From the NCBI RefSeq assembly GCF_000285535.1, contig NZ_HE610989.1, forward strand, positions 1-63,730: a DNA stretch of 63,730 nucleotides, in the 5' to 3' direction. The translations under genes and the position numbers were made by a program. The notes under the pieces were generated by a model. That model did no database searches, had not been told where the DNA came from, and saw only the letters and a list, made by a program, of their open reading frames with translations. Origin of the DNA: Bacillus timonensis (lineage in GTDB: Bacteria; Bacillota; Bacilli; Bacillales; Bacillaceae_L). Numbering within the stretch: position 1 is the first letter of the stretch; each line of letters begins with the position of its first letter. Positions 25,511 through 34,780 of the stretch are shown here, one piece after another.

Positions 25511-26170
25511 CTAATACGCCTCAAGCACCACATTATTAGAAACATTCAATTCAGCTTCGGTCGATTCAACAACATCTTGAATGCTGTAGCCCTTGGCTAC
25601 CTCAACTAATCTTAAGCCATTCTCTGTAACATCTATTACAGCTCTATCTGTTATAATTCGATTCACTACTTTTTGACCTGTAAGTGGCAAGCTACATTTT
25701 TTTAGAATTTTTGGTTGACCATGTTTATTGACATGCTCCATGATGACAATCGTCTTTTTGGCACCGTGAACTAAGTCCATCGCACCACCCATGCCTTTAA
25801 TCATCTTTCCGGGAATCATCCAGTTGGCTAAATCTCCATTCTGAGCGACTTCCATCCCACCAAGAATAGCAATGTCAATATGGCCCCCACGAATCATCGC
25901 AAAAGATTCGGCACTGTTAAAAAAGCTAGCACCTTTTATCGCTGTAACAGTTTCTTTTCCCGCATTGATAAGGTCTGGATCAACTACTTCTTTCCTAGGA
26001 TATGGACCAATTCCCAATAAGCCGTTTTCCGATTGTAAAACCACATGTTTCTTGTCAGAGATATAATTTGCCACCATCGTTGGCATTCCGATTCCCAGAT
26101 TCACATAATTTCCGTCTTGAATTTCCTGCTCTGCCCTTTGTGCAATCTGCACTCTCACATTATTTGACAT
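25511..26170 (-). CDS. scoB: 3-oxoacid CoA-transferase subunit B
   Basis: A 219-residue beta subunit of a heterodimeric CoA-transferase (succinyl-CoA:acetoacetate type). It starts [20 protein letters not shown] and contains the catalytic Glu in [14 protein letters not shown] near 48. It lies 13 bp after the alpha-subunit gene in the same operon. The pair activates acetoacetate or a related 3-oxoacid for use as a carbon source. The start has GGGAGG upstream. Sequence is close to ScoB of B. subtilis. Confidence 0.92.
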   Translation of the reverse strand: MSNNVRVQIAQRAEQEIQDGNYVNLGIGMPTMVANYISDKKHVVLQSENGLLGIGPYPRKEVVDPDLINAGKETVTAIKGASFFNSAESFAMIRGGHIDIAILGGMEVAQNGDLANWMIPGKMIKGMGGAMDLVHGAKKTIVIMEHVNKHGQPKILKKCSLPLTGQKVVNRIITDRAVIDVTENGLRLVEVAKGYSIQDVVESTEAELNVSNNVVLEAY

Positions 26171-26183
26171 TGTTTAACCTCCC

Positions 26184-26873
26184 TTAATCTCTAACAGTCA
26201 GACGCTCAATACGTTTTTCATGCTTTCCTACAATAAGCCCTTGAACATAGATACTCGGTGTGTGAATTTCGTTAGGGTCGAGTTCACCAACCTCCACTAT
26301 TTCCTCGACCTCAGCAATTGTATATCTTCCGGCAGCTGCCATCATTGGATTAAAGTTTTGTGCTGTCTTTCGATAAACTAAATTACCGTGTTTATCCGCT
26401 TTCCATGCTTTCACTAAACTAAAATCAGCCGTTAATCCTTCTTCTAACAAATATTCTTTTCCATTAAAATCTCTCGTTTCACGTCCTTCAGCAATAGGCG
26501 TTCCGACTCCTGCCGGCGTGTAAAAGGCAGGAATCCCCGCTCCACCAGCACGAATTTTCTCCGCTAATGATCCTTGTGGTACGAGTTGCACCTCTAATTC
26601 ACCGCTCAACACCTGTCTTTCAAACTCCTTGTTTTCCCCTACATAAGACGAAATCATCTTTTTAATTTGTTTATTTTGTAACAGAATTCCTAGTCCCCAA
26701 TCATCAACTCCACAGTTATTTGAAATCACAGTTAACTCTTTTACGTTCGTTTTACGTAGACCAAGTATCAAATTTTCTGGAATTCCAACGAGACCGAATC
26801 CCCCTACCATCAGAGTCATTCCATCTTTGATACCGTTTACAGCTTCTTCAAAGCTTGTAAAGATTGTTTTCAA
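26184..26873 (-). CDS. scoA: 3-oxoacid CoA-transferase subunit A
   Basis: A 229-residue alpha subunit with the CoA-binding motif [13 protein letters not shown] (about 24-36), [12 protein letters not shown] and the [20 protein letters not shown] segment typical of ScoA. It forms an operon with scoB. Divergently transcribed 163 bp away is a LysR regulator (27036) that may control the pair. The start follows GGAGGGG. Confidence 0.93.
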   Translation of the reverse strand: MKTIFTSFEEAVNGIKDGMTLMVGGFGLVGIPENLILGLRKTNVKELTVISNNCGVDDWGLGILLQNKQIKKMISSYVGENKEFERQVLSGELEVQLVPQGSLAEKIRAGGAGIPAFYTPAGVGTPIAEGRETRDFNGKEYLLEEGLTADFSLVKAWKADKHGNLVYRKTAQNFNPMMAAAGRYTIAEVEEIVEVGELDPNEIHTPSIYVQGLIVGKHEKRIERLTVRD

Positions 26874-27035
26874 TTACTACCCCTCCTTATATTTAATGAG
26901 ACAATTTGTCCCCTACCTCTATTCGTTTCTAAATTTTCAATATCTTCTTACTAAAATTTTACAACAGTCCGATTTATCCGTAAAATGAATAATGAGAATA
27001 AACTTTATTACGAATCGGAATAGTGGGAGGTCACA

Positions 27036-27920
27036 ATGGAGTTAAAAGATTTACGTTACTTTATGGAAGTTGTAGACCATGGAAGTTTTACAAAAGCAGC
27101 GGTTAATACCTTTGTTTCGCAACCAACATTAAGTAAGTCCATCAAAAAATTAGAAACGGACCTTAAGGTTGAACTTTTTGAGCGCTCCACTCGAAAGTTG
27201 ATATTGACGGATGCTGGTGAAATCGTGTATAAGCAAGCATCTAAAATACTAGGTGCGACAAATGAACTTCATACTTTATTAGATGACTTGATGAACCTAC
27301 CGACTGGGACTATTAAAATTGGGATACCCCCCTTAATTGGAACACTCTTTTTTCCAACCATTGCTCAAAAATTGGGAAACCGTCATGCACAAGTTTCCTT
27401 AGAATTAATTGAACATGGTGCGAAACGGATTGAACATTTAGTAGATGAGGGGCAAGTTGACGTTGGGATTGTAGTCAACCCAACGGATTACAATAAATTT
27501 ACTATTCACCCGTTTATCAAAGAGGAATTCATGCTTTACACCCATCCTACACACAATTTATCTAGTACGAAAACTGCCAAACTAGAACAATTGGAACATG
27601 AATCGTTTATCCTTTTTAATCAAGAGTTTGCCTTACATAATTTAATCATCCAACACTGTCAAAATGCAGGCTTTTCACCAAAAATCGCGTACGTAAGTTC
27701 ACAATGGGATTTGATTACGGAACTAGTCATCGCACAACTCGGAATCACCCTTTTACCAAAATCTATTCATACAAAAATGGATGAATCTCAAATTCAAATC
27801 ATTCCCCTTGAATCACCACCAATGTGGGAACTTGTTGTCATTACGAAAAAGGATAGGTACCAATCCTTTGCGGTGAGGGCTTTGCTGAAGTTTTTGGCTG
27901 AGGAGTTTCACAAAAAGTAA
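27036..27920 (+). CDS. LysR-family transcriptional regulator
   Basis: 294 residues. The N-terminal winged helix (MELKDLRYFMEVVDHGSFTK, then SQPTLSKSIKKLE) is followed by a periplasmic-binding-like effector domain. It resembles CidR/YwbI and CatM-like members. Divergent orientation next to scoAB suggests control of ketone-body or short-chain-acid use, by the usual LysR arrangement. GGGAGG precedes the start. Effector unknown. Confidence 0.88.
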   Translation: MELKDLRYFMEVVDHGSFTKAAVNTFVSQPTLSKSIKKLETDLKVELFERSTRKLILTDAGEIVYKQASKILGATNELHTLLDDLMNLPTGTIKIGIPPLIGTLFFPTIAQKLGNRHAQVSLELIEHGAKRIEHLVDEGQVDVGIVVNPTDYNKFTIHPFIKEEFMLYTHPTHNLSSTKTAKLEQLEHESFILFNQEFALHNLIIQHCQNAGFSPKIAYVSSQWDLITELVIAQLGITLLPKSIHTKMDESQIQIIPLESPPMWELVVITKKDRYQSFAVRALLKFLAEEFHKK

Positions 27921-27960
27921 CCTCAACCCGCTTTGGGAATACTTTTACCCAAGAACAAAG

Positions 27961-28005
27961 AAACCTACAACCACTGATATTTTCAGCGATTGTAGGTTTT
28001 TCTTT
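27961..28005. terminator. Bidirectional terminator
   Basis: A perfect 10-bp stem AAACCTACAA/TTGTAGGTTT with T- and A-rich flanks lies between the convergent LysR gene and the amidohydrolase gene. Confidence 0.85.
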
Positions 28006-28016
28006 AAAAATATATA

Positions 28017-29804
28017 CTACTTCGTAACCCCAGTCCCAAATGCTTCCGCCTTCAACAAAATCGCATCCTTCTTCACTTCATATAACCCATACGGCACCAA
28101 TCGTAATCCTGGCAAGAAGTCACAAGTTAGGAATAACAATGTGTACAGAATATCATGGAATGGGAATCCCCGTTCTTGCAAAGTCTTCAGCAATTCATCA
28201 TGGTATTCTACTGCTTTGTCAAATGATGGATTTGTTGTCATCATCCCAGTAAGCGGTAATGGTATTTCAAGAATGATGCTGTCACCGTCGACAATGACGA
28301 TCCCTCCACCGATTTCATGTACCCTTGCTGCTGCTTTTGCCATCGCTTGGGGGTTTCTTCCAACAACTAGTAATTCCGTCGTTGTGTTGTACGTTGATGC
28401 CATTCCATCTAGTGTAATAGCAAATCTTTCTAAGATAGCTCTGCTCACCCAATTCCCTCTACGGTCAATCAAAGCTGAATACATGAGTCCTTCATGACCT
28501 GAGAGATCGGCAAAACCATTTACAGATGGGATAATTGTGTCCTTCCTTGCAGTAATTACATTACTTTTAAAATAAGAAACTGGTAATGCCTCATTTTCAT
28601 CTGGATGTGGATATTGATAGAGTTCTGGATTTTCAAGAACTGATTTCGGGAATTCGAATGCTTCACGGACGACATATTGCTTCCAGTCGATTTCCGGCAT
28701 TGATGCCAATAATTGTCCATTTTCTGCCACGATTTCTCCGCTTGTAACGACTAGGTCCGGGCGGAAATCCACTAAGTCTGGTAGCAAGAGAATGTCTGCC
28801 TTTCTCCCTGGAGCAATCCCTCCGATATAATCTTCTAAGCGAAGATAAGTTGCTGCATTGATTGTCACCATTTGAATCGCATCCATCACTGGTACTCCGA
28901 GTTCAACTGCTTGGCGAACAAGTCCATCAACAAATCCTTCCCTTTCAATAAAGCCAGGGTGTGGCCCGTCTGTTGTCATCACAATACGGCTTGTGTTAAC
29001 ATTTCCTTCGGTAATCATTTTAATGACTTCTTCAAGGTCTGGTCGGAGTGAGCTGTTCCGCAATGTTGTCCACATTCCTAATCGAAGGCGATCTAAGGCC
29101 TCCTTCGCCGTAATTGCTTCATGGCATGCAGTCACACCTGATGCAACAATCGCATTTAATTTTTCATAGGAGCAGCCGGATGTATGGCCGTCAGAAACCT
29201 TTCCAATGTCTTTCACATAATCCATTGTTTCTAGTAAAAAGGGGTCACCGTTATAAAGTAGCGGCCAACGCGTTACTTCAGCTGAGCCAACCACTTCCTC
29301 CATCCCAAGTAGCTCTTGAATATCCTGATGGTTATACCATTCACGTTCTCCTGGATAATCCGCCTGTGATACAAGTCTTACAAGCCAGAGGAAATTTCCA
29401 GGCAACGATTTTAAGTCATGAACCATCTTCTTGAAGCCTTTTGCCCCCATATGTAAATAGAAAAATAGATTATCATTAACAGATGTAGTAGTTCCTAATG
29501 GGATTACCTTGCTCGTGATGCTTATCGGATTGTAAACCACCCATGGATGAGAATGTGCTTCAATAAACCCAGGAGAAACATACTTACCTTCAGCATCTAT
29601 AACCTTTGTATGTTCGCCAACCATCGCTTCACTTTCTCCGACATACGCGATGCTATCCTTATACACAGCCACATTCAGCTTTAAAAATTCACCAGAATAC
29701 ACATTAATTACCGTACCGCCTTTAATATATAAATCGGCAGAAATATTCCCCTTTGCAACCTCGACTAGTTCACTTCTTTTTGCTCTAAGCTTCAAACTCC
29801 TCAC
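28017..29804 (-). CDS. Adenine deaminase-family amidohydrolase (YerA-like)
   Basis: About 595 residues of the AdeC/YerA family. A composite beta-domain is followed by a TIM barrel with metal motif PGFIEAHSHPW near 76, DGHTSGCS near 205, HEA near 228 and the catalytic Asp region TTDGPHPGF near 278, then a C-terminal adenine-deaminase-type domain. The PGFIEAHSHPW form matches B. subtilis YerA better than classical AdeC (PGFIDAHVHIESS), so deamination of adenine is not certain. The GTG start at 29804 and the TTG at 29795 are both possible; the latter has better spacing to GGGGAG. Confidence 0.85.
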   Translation of the reverse strand: MRSLKLRAKRSELVEVAKGNISADLYIKGGTVINVYSGEFLKLNVAVYKDSIAYVGESEAMVGEHTKVIDAEGKYVSPGFIEAHSHPWVVYNPISITSKVIPLGTTTSVNDNLFFYLHMGAKGFKKMVHDLKSLPGNFLWLVRLVSQADYPGEREWYNHQDIQELLGMEEVVGSAEVTRWPLLYNGDPFLLETMDYVKDIGKVSDGHTSGCSYEKLNAIVASGVTACHEAITAKEALDRLRLGMWTTLRNSSLRPDLEEVIKMITEGNVNTSRIVMTTDGPHPGFIEREGFVDGLVRQAVELGVPVMDAIQMVTINAATYLRLEDYIGGIAPGRKADILLLPDLVDFRPDLVVTSGEIVAENGQLLASMPEIDWKQYVVREAFEFPKSVLENPELYQYPHPDENEALPVSYFKSNVITARKDTIIPSVNGFADLSGHEGLMYSALIDRRGNWVSRAILERFAITLDGMASTYNTTTELLVVGRNPQAMAKAAARVHEIGGGIVIVDGDSIILEIPLPLTGMMTTNPSFDKAVEYHDELLKTLQERGFPFHDILYTLLFLTCDFLPGLRLVPYGLYEVKKDAILLKAEAFGTGVTK

Positions 29805-29861
29805 TCCCCATGTCCAATATCAGTTATATTACGTTTTATATTTCTTCGTATTTATAACATA

Positions 29862-29891
29862 ATATTAATAAGAGAAGAATGTAACTGTCAA
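29862..29891 (-). promoter_or_regulatory. Sigma-A promoter of the amidohydrolase gene
   Basis: TTGACA (29886-29891), 18 bp, TAATAT (29862-29867) on the minus strand, about 60 bases before the coding start. No purine-riboswitch core is visible in the leader. Confidence 0.6.
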
Positions 29892-29975
29892 TCATATTGC
29901 TTGAATTTATAAAAAATTTAGACTTCAGAACACAAATTGGTCAGGGGGACAGACTCAATGTCCCAAAATCCATTC

Positions 29976-30002
29976 AAAAAGGCAGCCCCAGAGGACTGCC
30001 TT
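29976..30002 (-). terminator. Terminator of the amine oxidase gene
   Basis: AAGGCAG/CTGCCTT stem with additional inner pairing, followed on the minus strand by five T. Confidence 0.8.
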
Positions 30003-30015
30003 CTATTATTGCAAA

Positions 30016-31155
30016 TTACTGTATTTTTTCAAATCGCTTGAGAGAAAAAGGAGTAATATCAAACATAGTTTGACCGTCTCCAGTGACTAGTTCACTTAAA
30101 ATTTCTCCTACTACACTACTAAACTTAAACCCGTGACCAGAGAAGCCACAAGCAATAACAACGTGGTCATGATTAGGATGTTTATCAATGATAAAATCCT
30201 CATCAGGTGTGTTCGTATAGGTACATACCTTCCCCATTCTGTGCTGCCCAACCTTATGAATATAGCGCTCTGCAAAACGACTTACATCCTTGATATCATC
30301 TTCATATGTTCCAAATGGTTCATTCGGCCTGTCCATATCTCTTGGTTGGCCCCCATCATGCCGCCCAATTTTAACACCTGCTTCTTTAATACTAGGAAAA
30401 CCGTAGAACGTTTCTGTAGAGAATTCAAATGCAAAAGCTGGGAAACTGTCAGTACGATAGATTTCCTCATCTGTGTCAAACCATGAAAATGTTTTTCTAA
30501 CTTCTTGTAAGGGCAATTCTAATCCAAGTAACGGTAGAAGTTTTCTTGAACCTGCTCCTGGAGTAAAAATCAGTGACTTAGCCGTATAACTGTCTTTTTC
30601 TGTTTTTACCTGTACATAGTCCTCAAAAACATCGATGGATGTAACAGGTGAATTTGGTTTCAGAATGGCTCCCTGCTTTATCGCCTCCGTTTTATAAGCA
30701 CTTATACAGTTCTCACTCATTAAAACGCCTGAATCTCGTTCATAACAGCCTATGTAACCTTCAGGAACACTAAACCCTGGCCATCTTTGCTGGATTTCTT
30801 CAGCAGTTATACGTTTCACATTTAACGAATATTTTTCTGCACTACTGATTACATTTTGAATAAACGTAGAATGGAGTGGACCAATATTAATTACCCCAGT
30901 ATTAATAAAAATTTCTTCCTCTGAAAGCTCTTGAAGCTCATTCCATAACACCTGTGCTCGAAGTGCCATCTTGACATAACTCTCCCCTTCTCCATAGGCA
31001 TGGCGAATAATTCTTGTTTCTCCATGATGTGAGCCTTCTGAATGTGGAGGATTGTGAGAATCGATTAATAATACCTGCTTACCTTGCTTGGCTAAGTAGT
31101 AGCCTGCTGCCATCCCCATCGACCCAGCTCCAACGATAATAACATCAAAATCCAT
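30016..31155 (-). CDS. Monomeric sarcosine oxidase / N-methyl-amino-acid oxidase-like flavoprotein
   Basis: A 379-residue FAD-dependent oxidase of the MSOX/SolA family. It has the dinucleotide-binding motif VIIVGAGSMGMAAGYYLAK (about 5-23) and the HHGETRIIRHAYGEG substrate/flavin region. The Cys in GKVCTYTNTPDEDF near 308 is at the position that covalently anchors FAD in this family, and CGFSGHGFKF follows near 340. It is expected to demethylate N-methyl amino acids, releasing formaldehyde and peroxide. Monocistronic, so the substrate is not fixed by context. Confidence 0.88.
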   Translation of the reverse strand: MDFDVIIVGAGSMGMAAGYYLAKQGKQVLLIDSHNPPHSEGSHHGETRIIRHAYGEGESYVKMALRAQVLWNELQELSEEEIFINTGVINIGPLHSTFIQNVISSAEKYSLNVKRITAEEIQQRWPGFSVPEGYIGCYERDSGVLMSENCISAYKTEAIKQGAILKPNSPVTSIDVFEDYVQVKTEKDSYTAKSLIFTPGAGSRKLLPLLGLELPLQEVRKTFSWFDTDEEIYRTDSFPAFAFEFSTETFYGFPSIKEAGVKIGRHDGGQPRDMDRPNEPFGTYEDDIKDVSRFAERYIHKVGQHRMGKVCTYTNTPDEDFIIDKHPNHDHVVIACGFSGHGFKFSSVVGEILSELVTGDGQTMFDITPFSLKRFEKIQ

Positions 31156-31217
31156 AGGATAACCCCCTCAGTTAAAACATTAATATATTTAAGCGTGCCG
31201 GTGTTTTCCCTAACACT

Positions 31218-31583
31218 TTACTTCTCATTCAATTCGATCGCTGCCTTAATGAATTCAATAAAAACATCGTGCTGTATTTCGTCCATTTTCTTAATCCGAA
31301 AATGTCTCATCCCTTTACCTGTACCTTGTAATAGTTGATTTGTATCAAGTTCTTTGAGTTCAACACCTCTATGGAAACCGAGATTCACATGTTTTTTAGA
31401 GGCCTGAAGATAGCACACTAATCCTTTATAGGTGTAATTAGGCATCGACCATTTATATTCCTCTACTAACTTTGGAGAAGCTTCTAGTATGATTTTTCTT
31501 AAGGAAGCTGTAATGTTTTGAATATCCTCTGGTAATTTCAAAATATATTGATCAACTGCTTCAATCGTCTTTATCTGTCCCAT
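31218..31583 (-). CDS. DUF1801-family protein (YdhG-like)
   Basis: A 121-residue small cytosolic protein with VDQYILKLPEDIQNITASLR, a conserved WSMPNYTYKG segment and LGFHRG, all typical of the DUF1801/YdhG fold. Function unknown in the family. The start at 31583 is chosen because AAGGTGG is five bases upstream; in-frame TTG (31598) and ATG (31586) are alternatives. Confidence 0.8.
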   Translation of the reverse strand: MGQIKTIEAVDQYILKLPEDIQNITASLRKIILEASPKLVEEYKWSMPNYTYKGLVCYLQASKKHVNLGFHRGVELKELDTNQLLQGTGKGMRHFRIKKMDEIQHDVFIEFIKAAIELNEK

Positions 31584-31635
31584 CATTTCCACCTTCAATT
31601 TTAATAAAGTTATTTGTGTTGACCCAACTGGGCCA

Positions 31636-31850
31636 TTAACAAATACAAGTGTTACTTTTCATACCTACTCTATTTTTTACTTCTGCTTTTTTAATGTATT
31701 CAGTCGCAAGTGGAACCTTACATACTGTATTACCCACATCAACATGTACTTTTCCAATATGTTCGGCGACTTGCTTTGCTTCATCATTTTTATCTAACGG
31801 TTTCTATACTTTTTCCTTGTTAATCTTGTGAACTTCTAAATACTCCTTTA
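31636..31850 (-). pseudogene. Fragment of an unrecognised gene with an internal stop
   Basis: On the minus strand one frame reads KEYLEVHKINKEKV, a TAG, then KPLDKNDEAKQVAEHIGKVH and further protein-like sequence to a stop at 31636. There is no start codon with a ribosome site. The amino-acid pattern looks like real coding sequence rather than chance. I cannot name the family. Confidence 0.35.
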
Positions 31851-31882
31851 TAGTTAAATTAATCGATCAAAGGAGGGAAAAA

Positions 31883-32254
31883 ATGGAACTAGGTGCATTT
31901 TCTGTAAGTTTAAATGTAAAAGACATTCACAAATCAAAGGAATTTTACGAGAACCTAGGTTTTCAGATGTTGGGTGGAGACATCAATCAAAATTGGCTTA
32001 TTTTAAAGAATGGAAATACGGTTATTGGGTTATTCCAAGGGATGTTTGATAAAAATATTCTCACTTTCAACCCTGGATGGGACCAAAACGCACAAAACCT
32101 AGATTCGTTTACAGACGTTCGCGATATTCAAAAGCAGCTAAAAGAAAAAGGAATTGCTATGCTGAATGAAGCAGAAGAAACAGGTGAAGGACCTGCACAT
32201 TTTGTAGTAGAAGATCCAGACGGCAATCGAATTCTTTTCGATCAGCATCGATAA
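31883..32254 (+). CDS. VOC-family (glyoxalase/bleomycin-resistance fold) protein
   Basis: 123 residues, one vicinal-oxygen-chelate domain. It has the first strand FSVSLNVKDIHKSKEFYENLG and the terminal VEDPDGNRILFDQH, with the conserved Glu replaced in the usual E/D-PDGN motif by DPDGN and a nearby His. Metal-dependent lyase, isomerase and binding roles are all possible in this superfamily. AAAGGAGGG precedes the start. Function not assignable. Confidence 0.85.
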   Translation: MELGAFSVSLNVKDIHKSKEFYENLGFQMLGGDINQNWLILKNGNTVIGLFQGMFDKNILTFNPGWDQNAQNLDSFTDVRDIQKQLKEKGIAMLNEAEETGEGPAHFVVEDPDGNRILFDQHR

Positions 32255-32275
32255 ACAAATACATATCACAATAAT

Positions 32276-32312
32276 AAGCCTTTCACCCTTATTAGGCAAA
32301 AGGCTTTATTAC
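32276..32312. terminator. Bidirectional terminator between two VOC genes
   Basis: AAGCCTTT and AAAGGCTT form an 8-bp stem with T/A-rich flanks between convergent genes. Confidence 0.7.
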
Positions 32313-32331
32313 TTGAAATATCTATTAAAAC

Positions 32332-32727
32332 CTATTTCGCATTCTCATCAGGTTGATGAATTCCAAATATATTTCCTTCCGTATCTATATAGTAGCCTTG
32401 CCAAGCCATGCCAGGAAGTGCATATTTCGGCATTGCTACTTTACCACCATTAGCCAAAATTTTTTCTTCGGTTGAATCGTAATCCCCCACACCCATTGTA
32501 CAAGCATAACCATTCAAAGGTTGATTTGCACCAGGAGGAGGACTCTGTCTTTGCATCAATGCTCCATTTACACCAGGTTCTTTTTCATCGCCTGTTACAG
32601 CACCGAAATAGGGCATTCCTGCATAATCACTCCAATCTTCAAATTGCCAACCAAATACTTCCCCATAAAACTTTTTTGCTCGCTCCATGTCATCTACATG
32701 TACTTCAAAATGAATTAACCGTCCCAT
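32332..32727 (-). CDS. VOC-family protein (two-motif glyoxalase-like)
   Basis: 131 residues of the YdfO/PhnB-like VOC group: MGRLIHFEVHVDDMERAKKF, VFGWQFEDW, a proline-rich loop (RQSPPPGANQP) and the closing YYIDTEGNIFGIHQPDE. The start at 32727 follows AGGTGG; an in-frame GTG at 32736 overlaps that site. Substrate unknown. Confidence 0.85.
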   Translation of the reverse strand: MGRLIHFEVHVDDMERAKKFYGEVFGWQFEDWSDYAGMPYFGAVTGDEKEPGVNGALMQRQSPPPGANQPLNGYACTMGVGDYDSTEEKILANGGKVAMPKYALPGMAWQGYYIDTEGNIFGIHQPDENAK

Positions 32728-32924
32728 GTTATCCACCTACATTTTCAAAAATTTTTCGTACATTTATAATTTCTAGCTAAAACTTGCAACACCTTCATCA
32801 TTATGGAAAAAAGATGGAATTGTATTCAAACTTTCGAAACTTTGCGTTATCTATGGATTCTTGCATTTGACTTACAATTCTATATTCATTACACTTCAAA
32901 GGACTTAGTAAAAGGAGGATTAAA

Positions 32925-33323
32925 ATGAGCGAGGAACAGCAATATACATCGAACCTTACACGTAAAGAGAAGGCGGTGTCATTTTTAAATCTTGTTGCAT
33001 CAGGAAAGGTTCGCGAAGCATATAACAAATTCTCAGGACCTAATTTTGCACATCACAACCCCTTTTTCCGTGGTGATGCAGAAAGTCTCATGCTAGCAAT
33101 GGAAGAAAACGCAGCCCAAAACCCTCACAAAGTTTTTGAAGTGAAGCTTGCCATTCAGGAAGGAGACATGGTTTCCGTGTACTCCCATATAAAACAAAAT
33201 CCTGATGATCGTGGTGCTGCCGTTGTCCATATCTTTCGTTTCGAAAATGACCTAATTGTTGAATTATGGGATATTGGACAACCTATCCCAGAAGATTCTC
33301 CGAATGAAAATGGTATGTTTTAG
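32925..33323 (+). CDS. SnoaL-like (NTF2-fold) protein
   Basis: 132 residues with the SnoaL/NTF2 cone-shaped fold pattern: an N-terminal helix KEKAVSFLNLVASGKVREAY, the HHNPFF motif near 45, and beta strands ending VHIFRFENDLIVELWDIGQP. Related proteins act as aldol-condensation-like isomerases or dehydratases, but many are uncharacterised. AAAGGAGG precedes the start. Confidence 0.8.
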   Translation: MSEEQQYTSNLTRKEKAVSFLNLVASGKVREAYNKFSGPNFAHHNPFFRGDAESLMLAMEENAAQNPHKVFEVKLAIQEGDMVSVYSHIKQNPDDRGAAVVHIFRFENDLIVELWDIGQPIPEDSPNENGMF

Positions 33324-33344
33324 TGTGAATTTCGCCACATAACA

Positions 33345-33372
33345 ATAAAAGCAGCCCTTATTGGACTGCTTT
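33345..33372 (-). terminator. Terminator of the purine permease gene
   Basis: AAAGCAG and CTGCTTT arms extended by wobble pairs, just past the stop codon of the minus-strand permease. Confidence 0.7.
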
Positions 33373-33373
33373 C

Positions 33374-34660
33374 TTAAAACACATATTGAATCACAAAATT
33401 ACTAATAAACAAAATTGCAATCATATACAGTGCTGGATGAATTTCCTTTCCTTTCCCCATCAACAACTTCATGACAGGGTATAAAATAAAGCCGATTGCC
33501 ATGCCGTCCGCAATACTGTATGTTAATGGAATCAACACAATAATTAACAGTGCTGGAAAGCTCTCTGTAAAATCATCCATCGAAATGTTTACAATATTTT
33601 GTAGCATTAAAACTCCGATTAAGATGAGTATTGGTGAAACCGCGCTAGCTGGAACCATTTTAATTACAGGGATAAATAGGATTGACACAAGAAACATAAT
33701 GCCTGTCACAATGCTTGTTAACCCTGTTCTTCCTCCAGCTGTAATCCCCGCAGCTGATTCAACAGATGCAACTGTTGGACTCGTTCCAAAAATGCCCGAA
33801 GATAAAACGGAAACCGCAGTAGCTTGAAGTGATTTTTTACTACTTTCCGGACGCTTTAACATGTTCGTATGTCCATGAATCAAGCCAATATTTTCAAACA
33901 CGAGCACCATCGCTAACGAAATCGACGTTAACCAGAAAACAATATTTCCCGCTTGTGCCCATGATAAATGGCCAAATACCCCTAGGTATTCTTGGAAATC
34001 TGGTGTTGATAAAGTCATTCCCTCAAAAGATGCCCCACCAAACAAAATTGATAAGACGGATGTAAATAAAATACTTAATAACAGGTTACCAGGTACATTT
34101 TTAATAAATAATAAGACTGTGAAGATCAATCCGATGAACGTGACAATTACAGTTGGACTACTTAAGTCTCCAATTGCAAGTAATGTATGTTCAGAGCTGG
34201 TAATAATCCCTGCATTGTCAAACCCGATTAAAATCAACAGAATACCGATGCCTATCGTAATTGCTTCTTTTAAAGAGTTCGGGATTGAGGACGTAATTAC
34301 TTTTGCTAATGGTGTAAAAGCAATAATCACAAAGATTAGGCCTGCAACAAAAACCATTGCTAAAGCTTCCTGCCACGAAAATCCTCCAGATTGTACAATT
34401 GTGTATGTGAACATTGCATTAAGACCCATACCAGGAATGAGCAAAATCGGAGTATTACTCCATAATCCGAGGATGACACATCCTAGAAAACTAGTTAAGA
34501 TTGTTGCAATGATTCCTGCCTCCATTGGAATACCCGCTACTGCCAATATAGTGGCATTAACAATAATAATGTAAACAACCGTTATATATGAAATCAATCC
34601 CGCTGATAATTCTTTTCCGATCGTTGTACCATGTTGATGTAATTTAAAAAATCGTTCCAT
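33374..34660 (-). CDS. NCS2-family purine permease (AzgA/PbuG type)
   Basis: A 428-residue transporter with 13-14 helices. The AzgA-subgroup landmarks are present: TTIGKELSAGLISYITVVYI at the N-terminus, IPGMGLNAMFTY near 80, GTSPTVASVESAAGITAGGR near 297 (substrate-site helix), and the tail ADGMAIGFILYPVMK. Expected substrates are hypoxanthine, guanine or adenine. The start at 34660 follows AAAGGTG. A LysR regulator is transcribed divergently 120 bp away and may control it. No purine riboswitch fits in that short gap. Confidence 0.9.
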   Translation of the reverse strand: MERFFKLHQHGTTIGKELSAGLISYITVVYIIIVNATILAVAGIPMEAGIIATILTSFLGCVILGLWSNTPILLIPGMGLNAMFTYTIVQSGGFSWQEALAMVFVAGLIFVIIAFTPLAKVITSSIPNSLKEAITIGIGILLILIGFDNAGIITSSEHTLLAIGDLSSPTVIVTFIGLIFTVLLFIKNVPGNLLLSILFTSVLSILFGGASFEGMTLSTPDFQEYLGVFGHLSWAQAGNIVFWLTSISLAMVLVFENIGLIHGHTNMLKRPESSKKSLQATAVSVLSSGIFGTSPTVASVESAAGITAGGRTGLTSIVTGIMFLVSILFIPVIKMVPASAVSPILILIGVLMLQNIVNISMDDFTESFPALLIIVLIPLTYSIADGMAIGFILYPVMKLLMGKGKEIHPALYMIAILFISNFVIQYVF

Positions 34661-34780
34661 GAAAATCACCTTTCTAACGTTCGCATCAAAACGATATTAA
34701 TCATAACATGGACTTCATGCATATGAAAAATATATAATTCATATAGAAACCATACTTTTTTTGTATAGCAGGTGAAAATG

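Noticed and set aside
34661-34780. Purine riboswitch before the NCS2 permease
   Set aside because: The divergent gap is only about 120 bp and lacks the conserved three-way-junction sequences.
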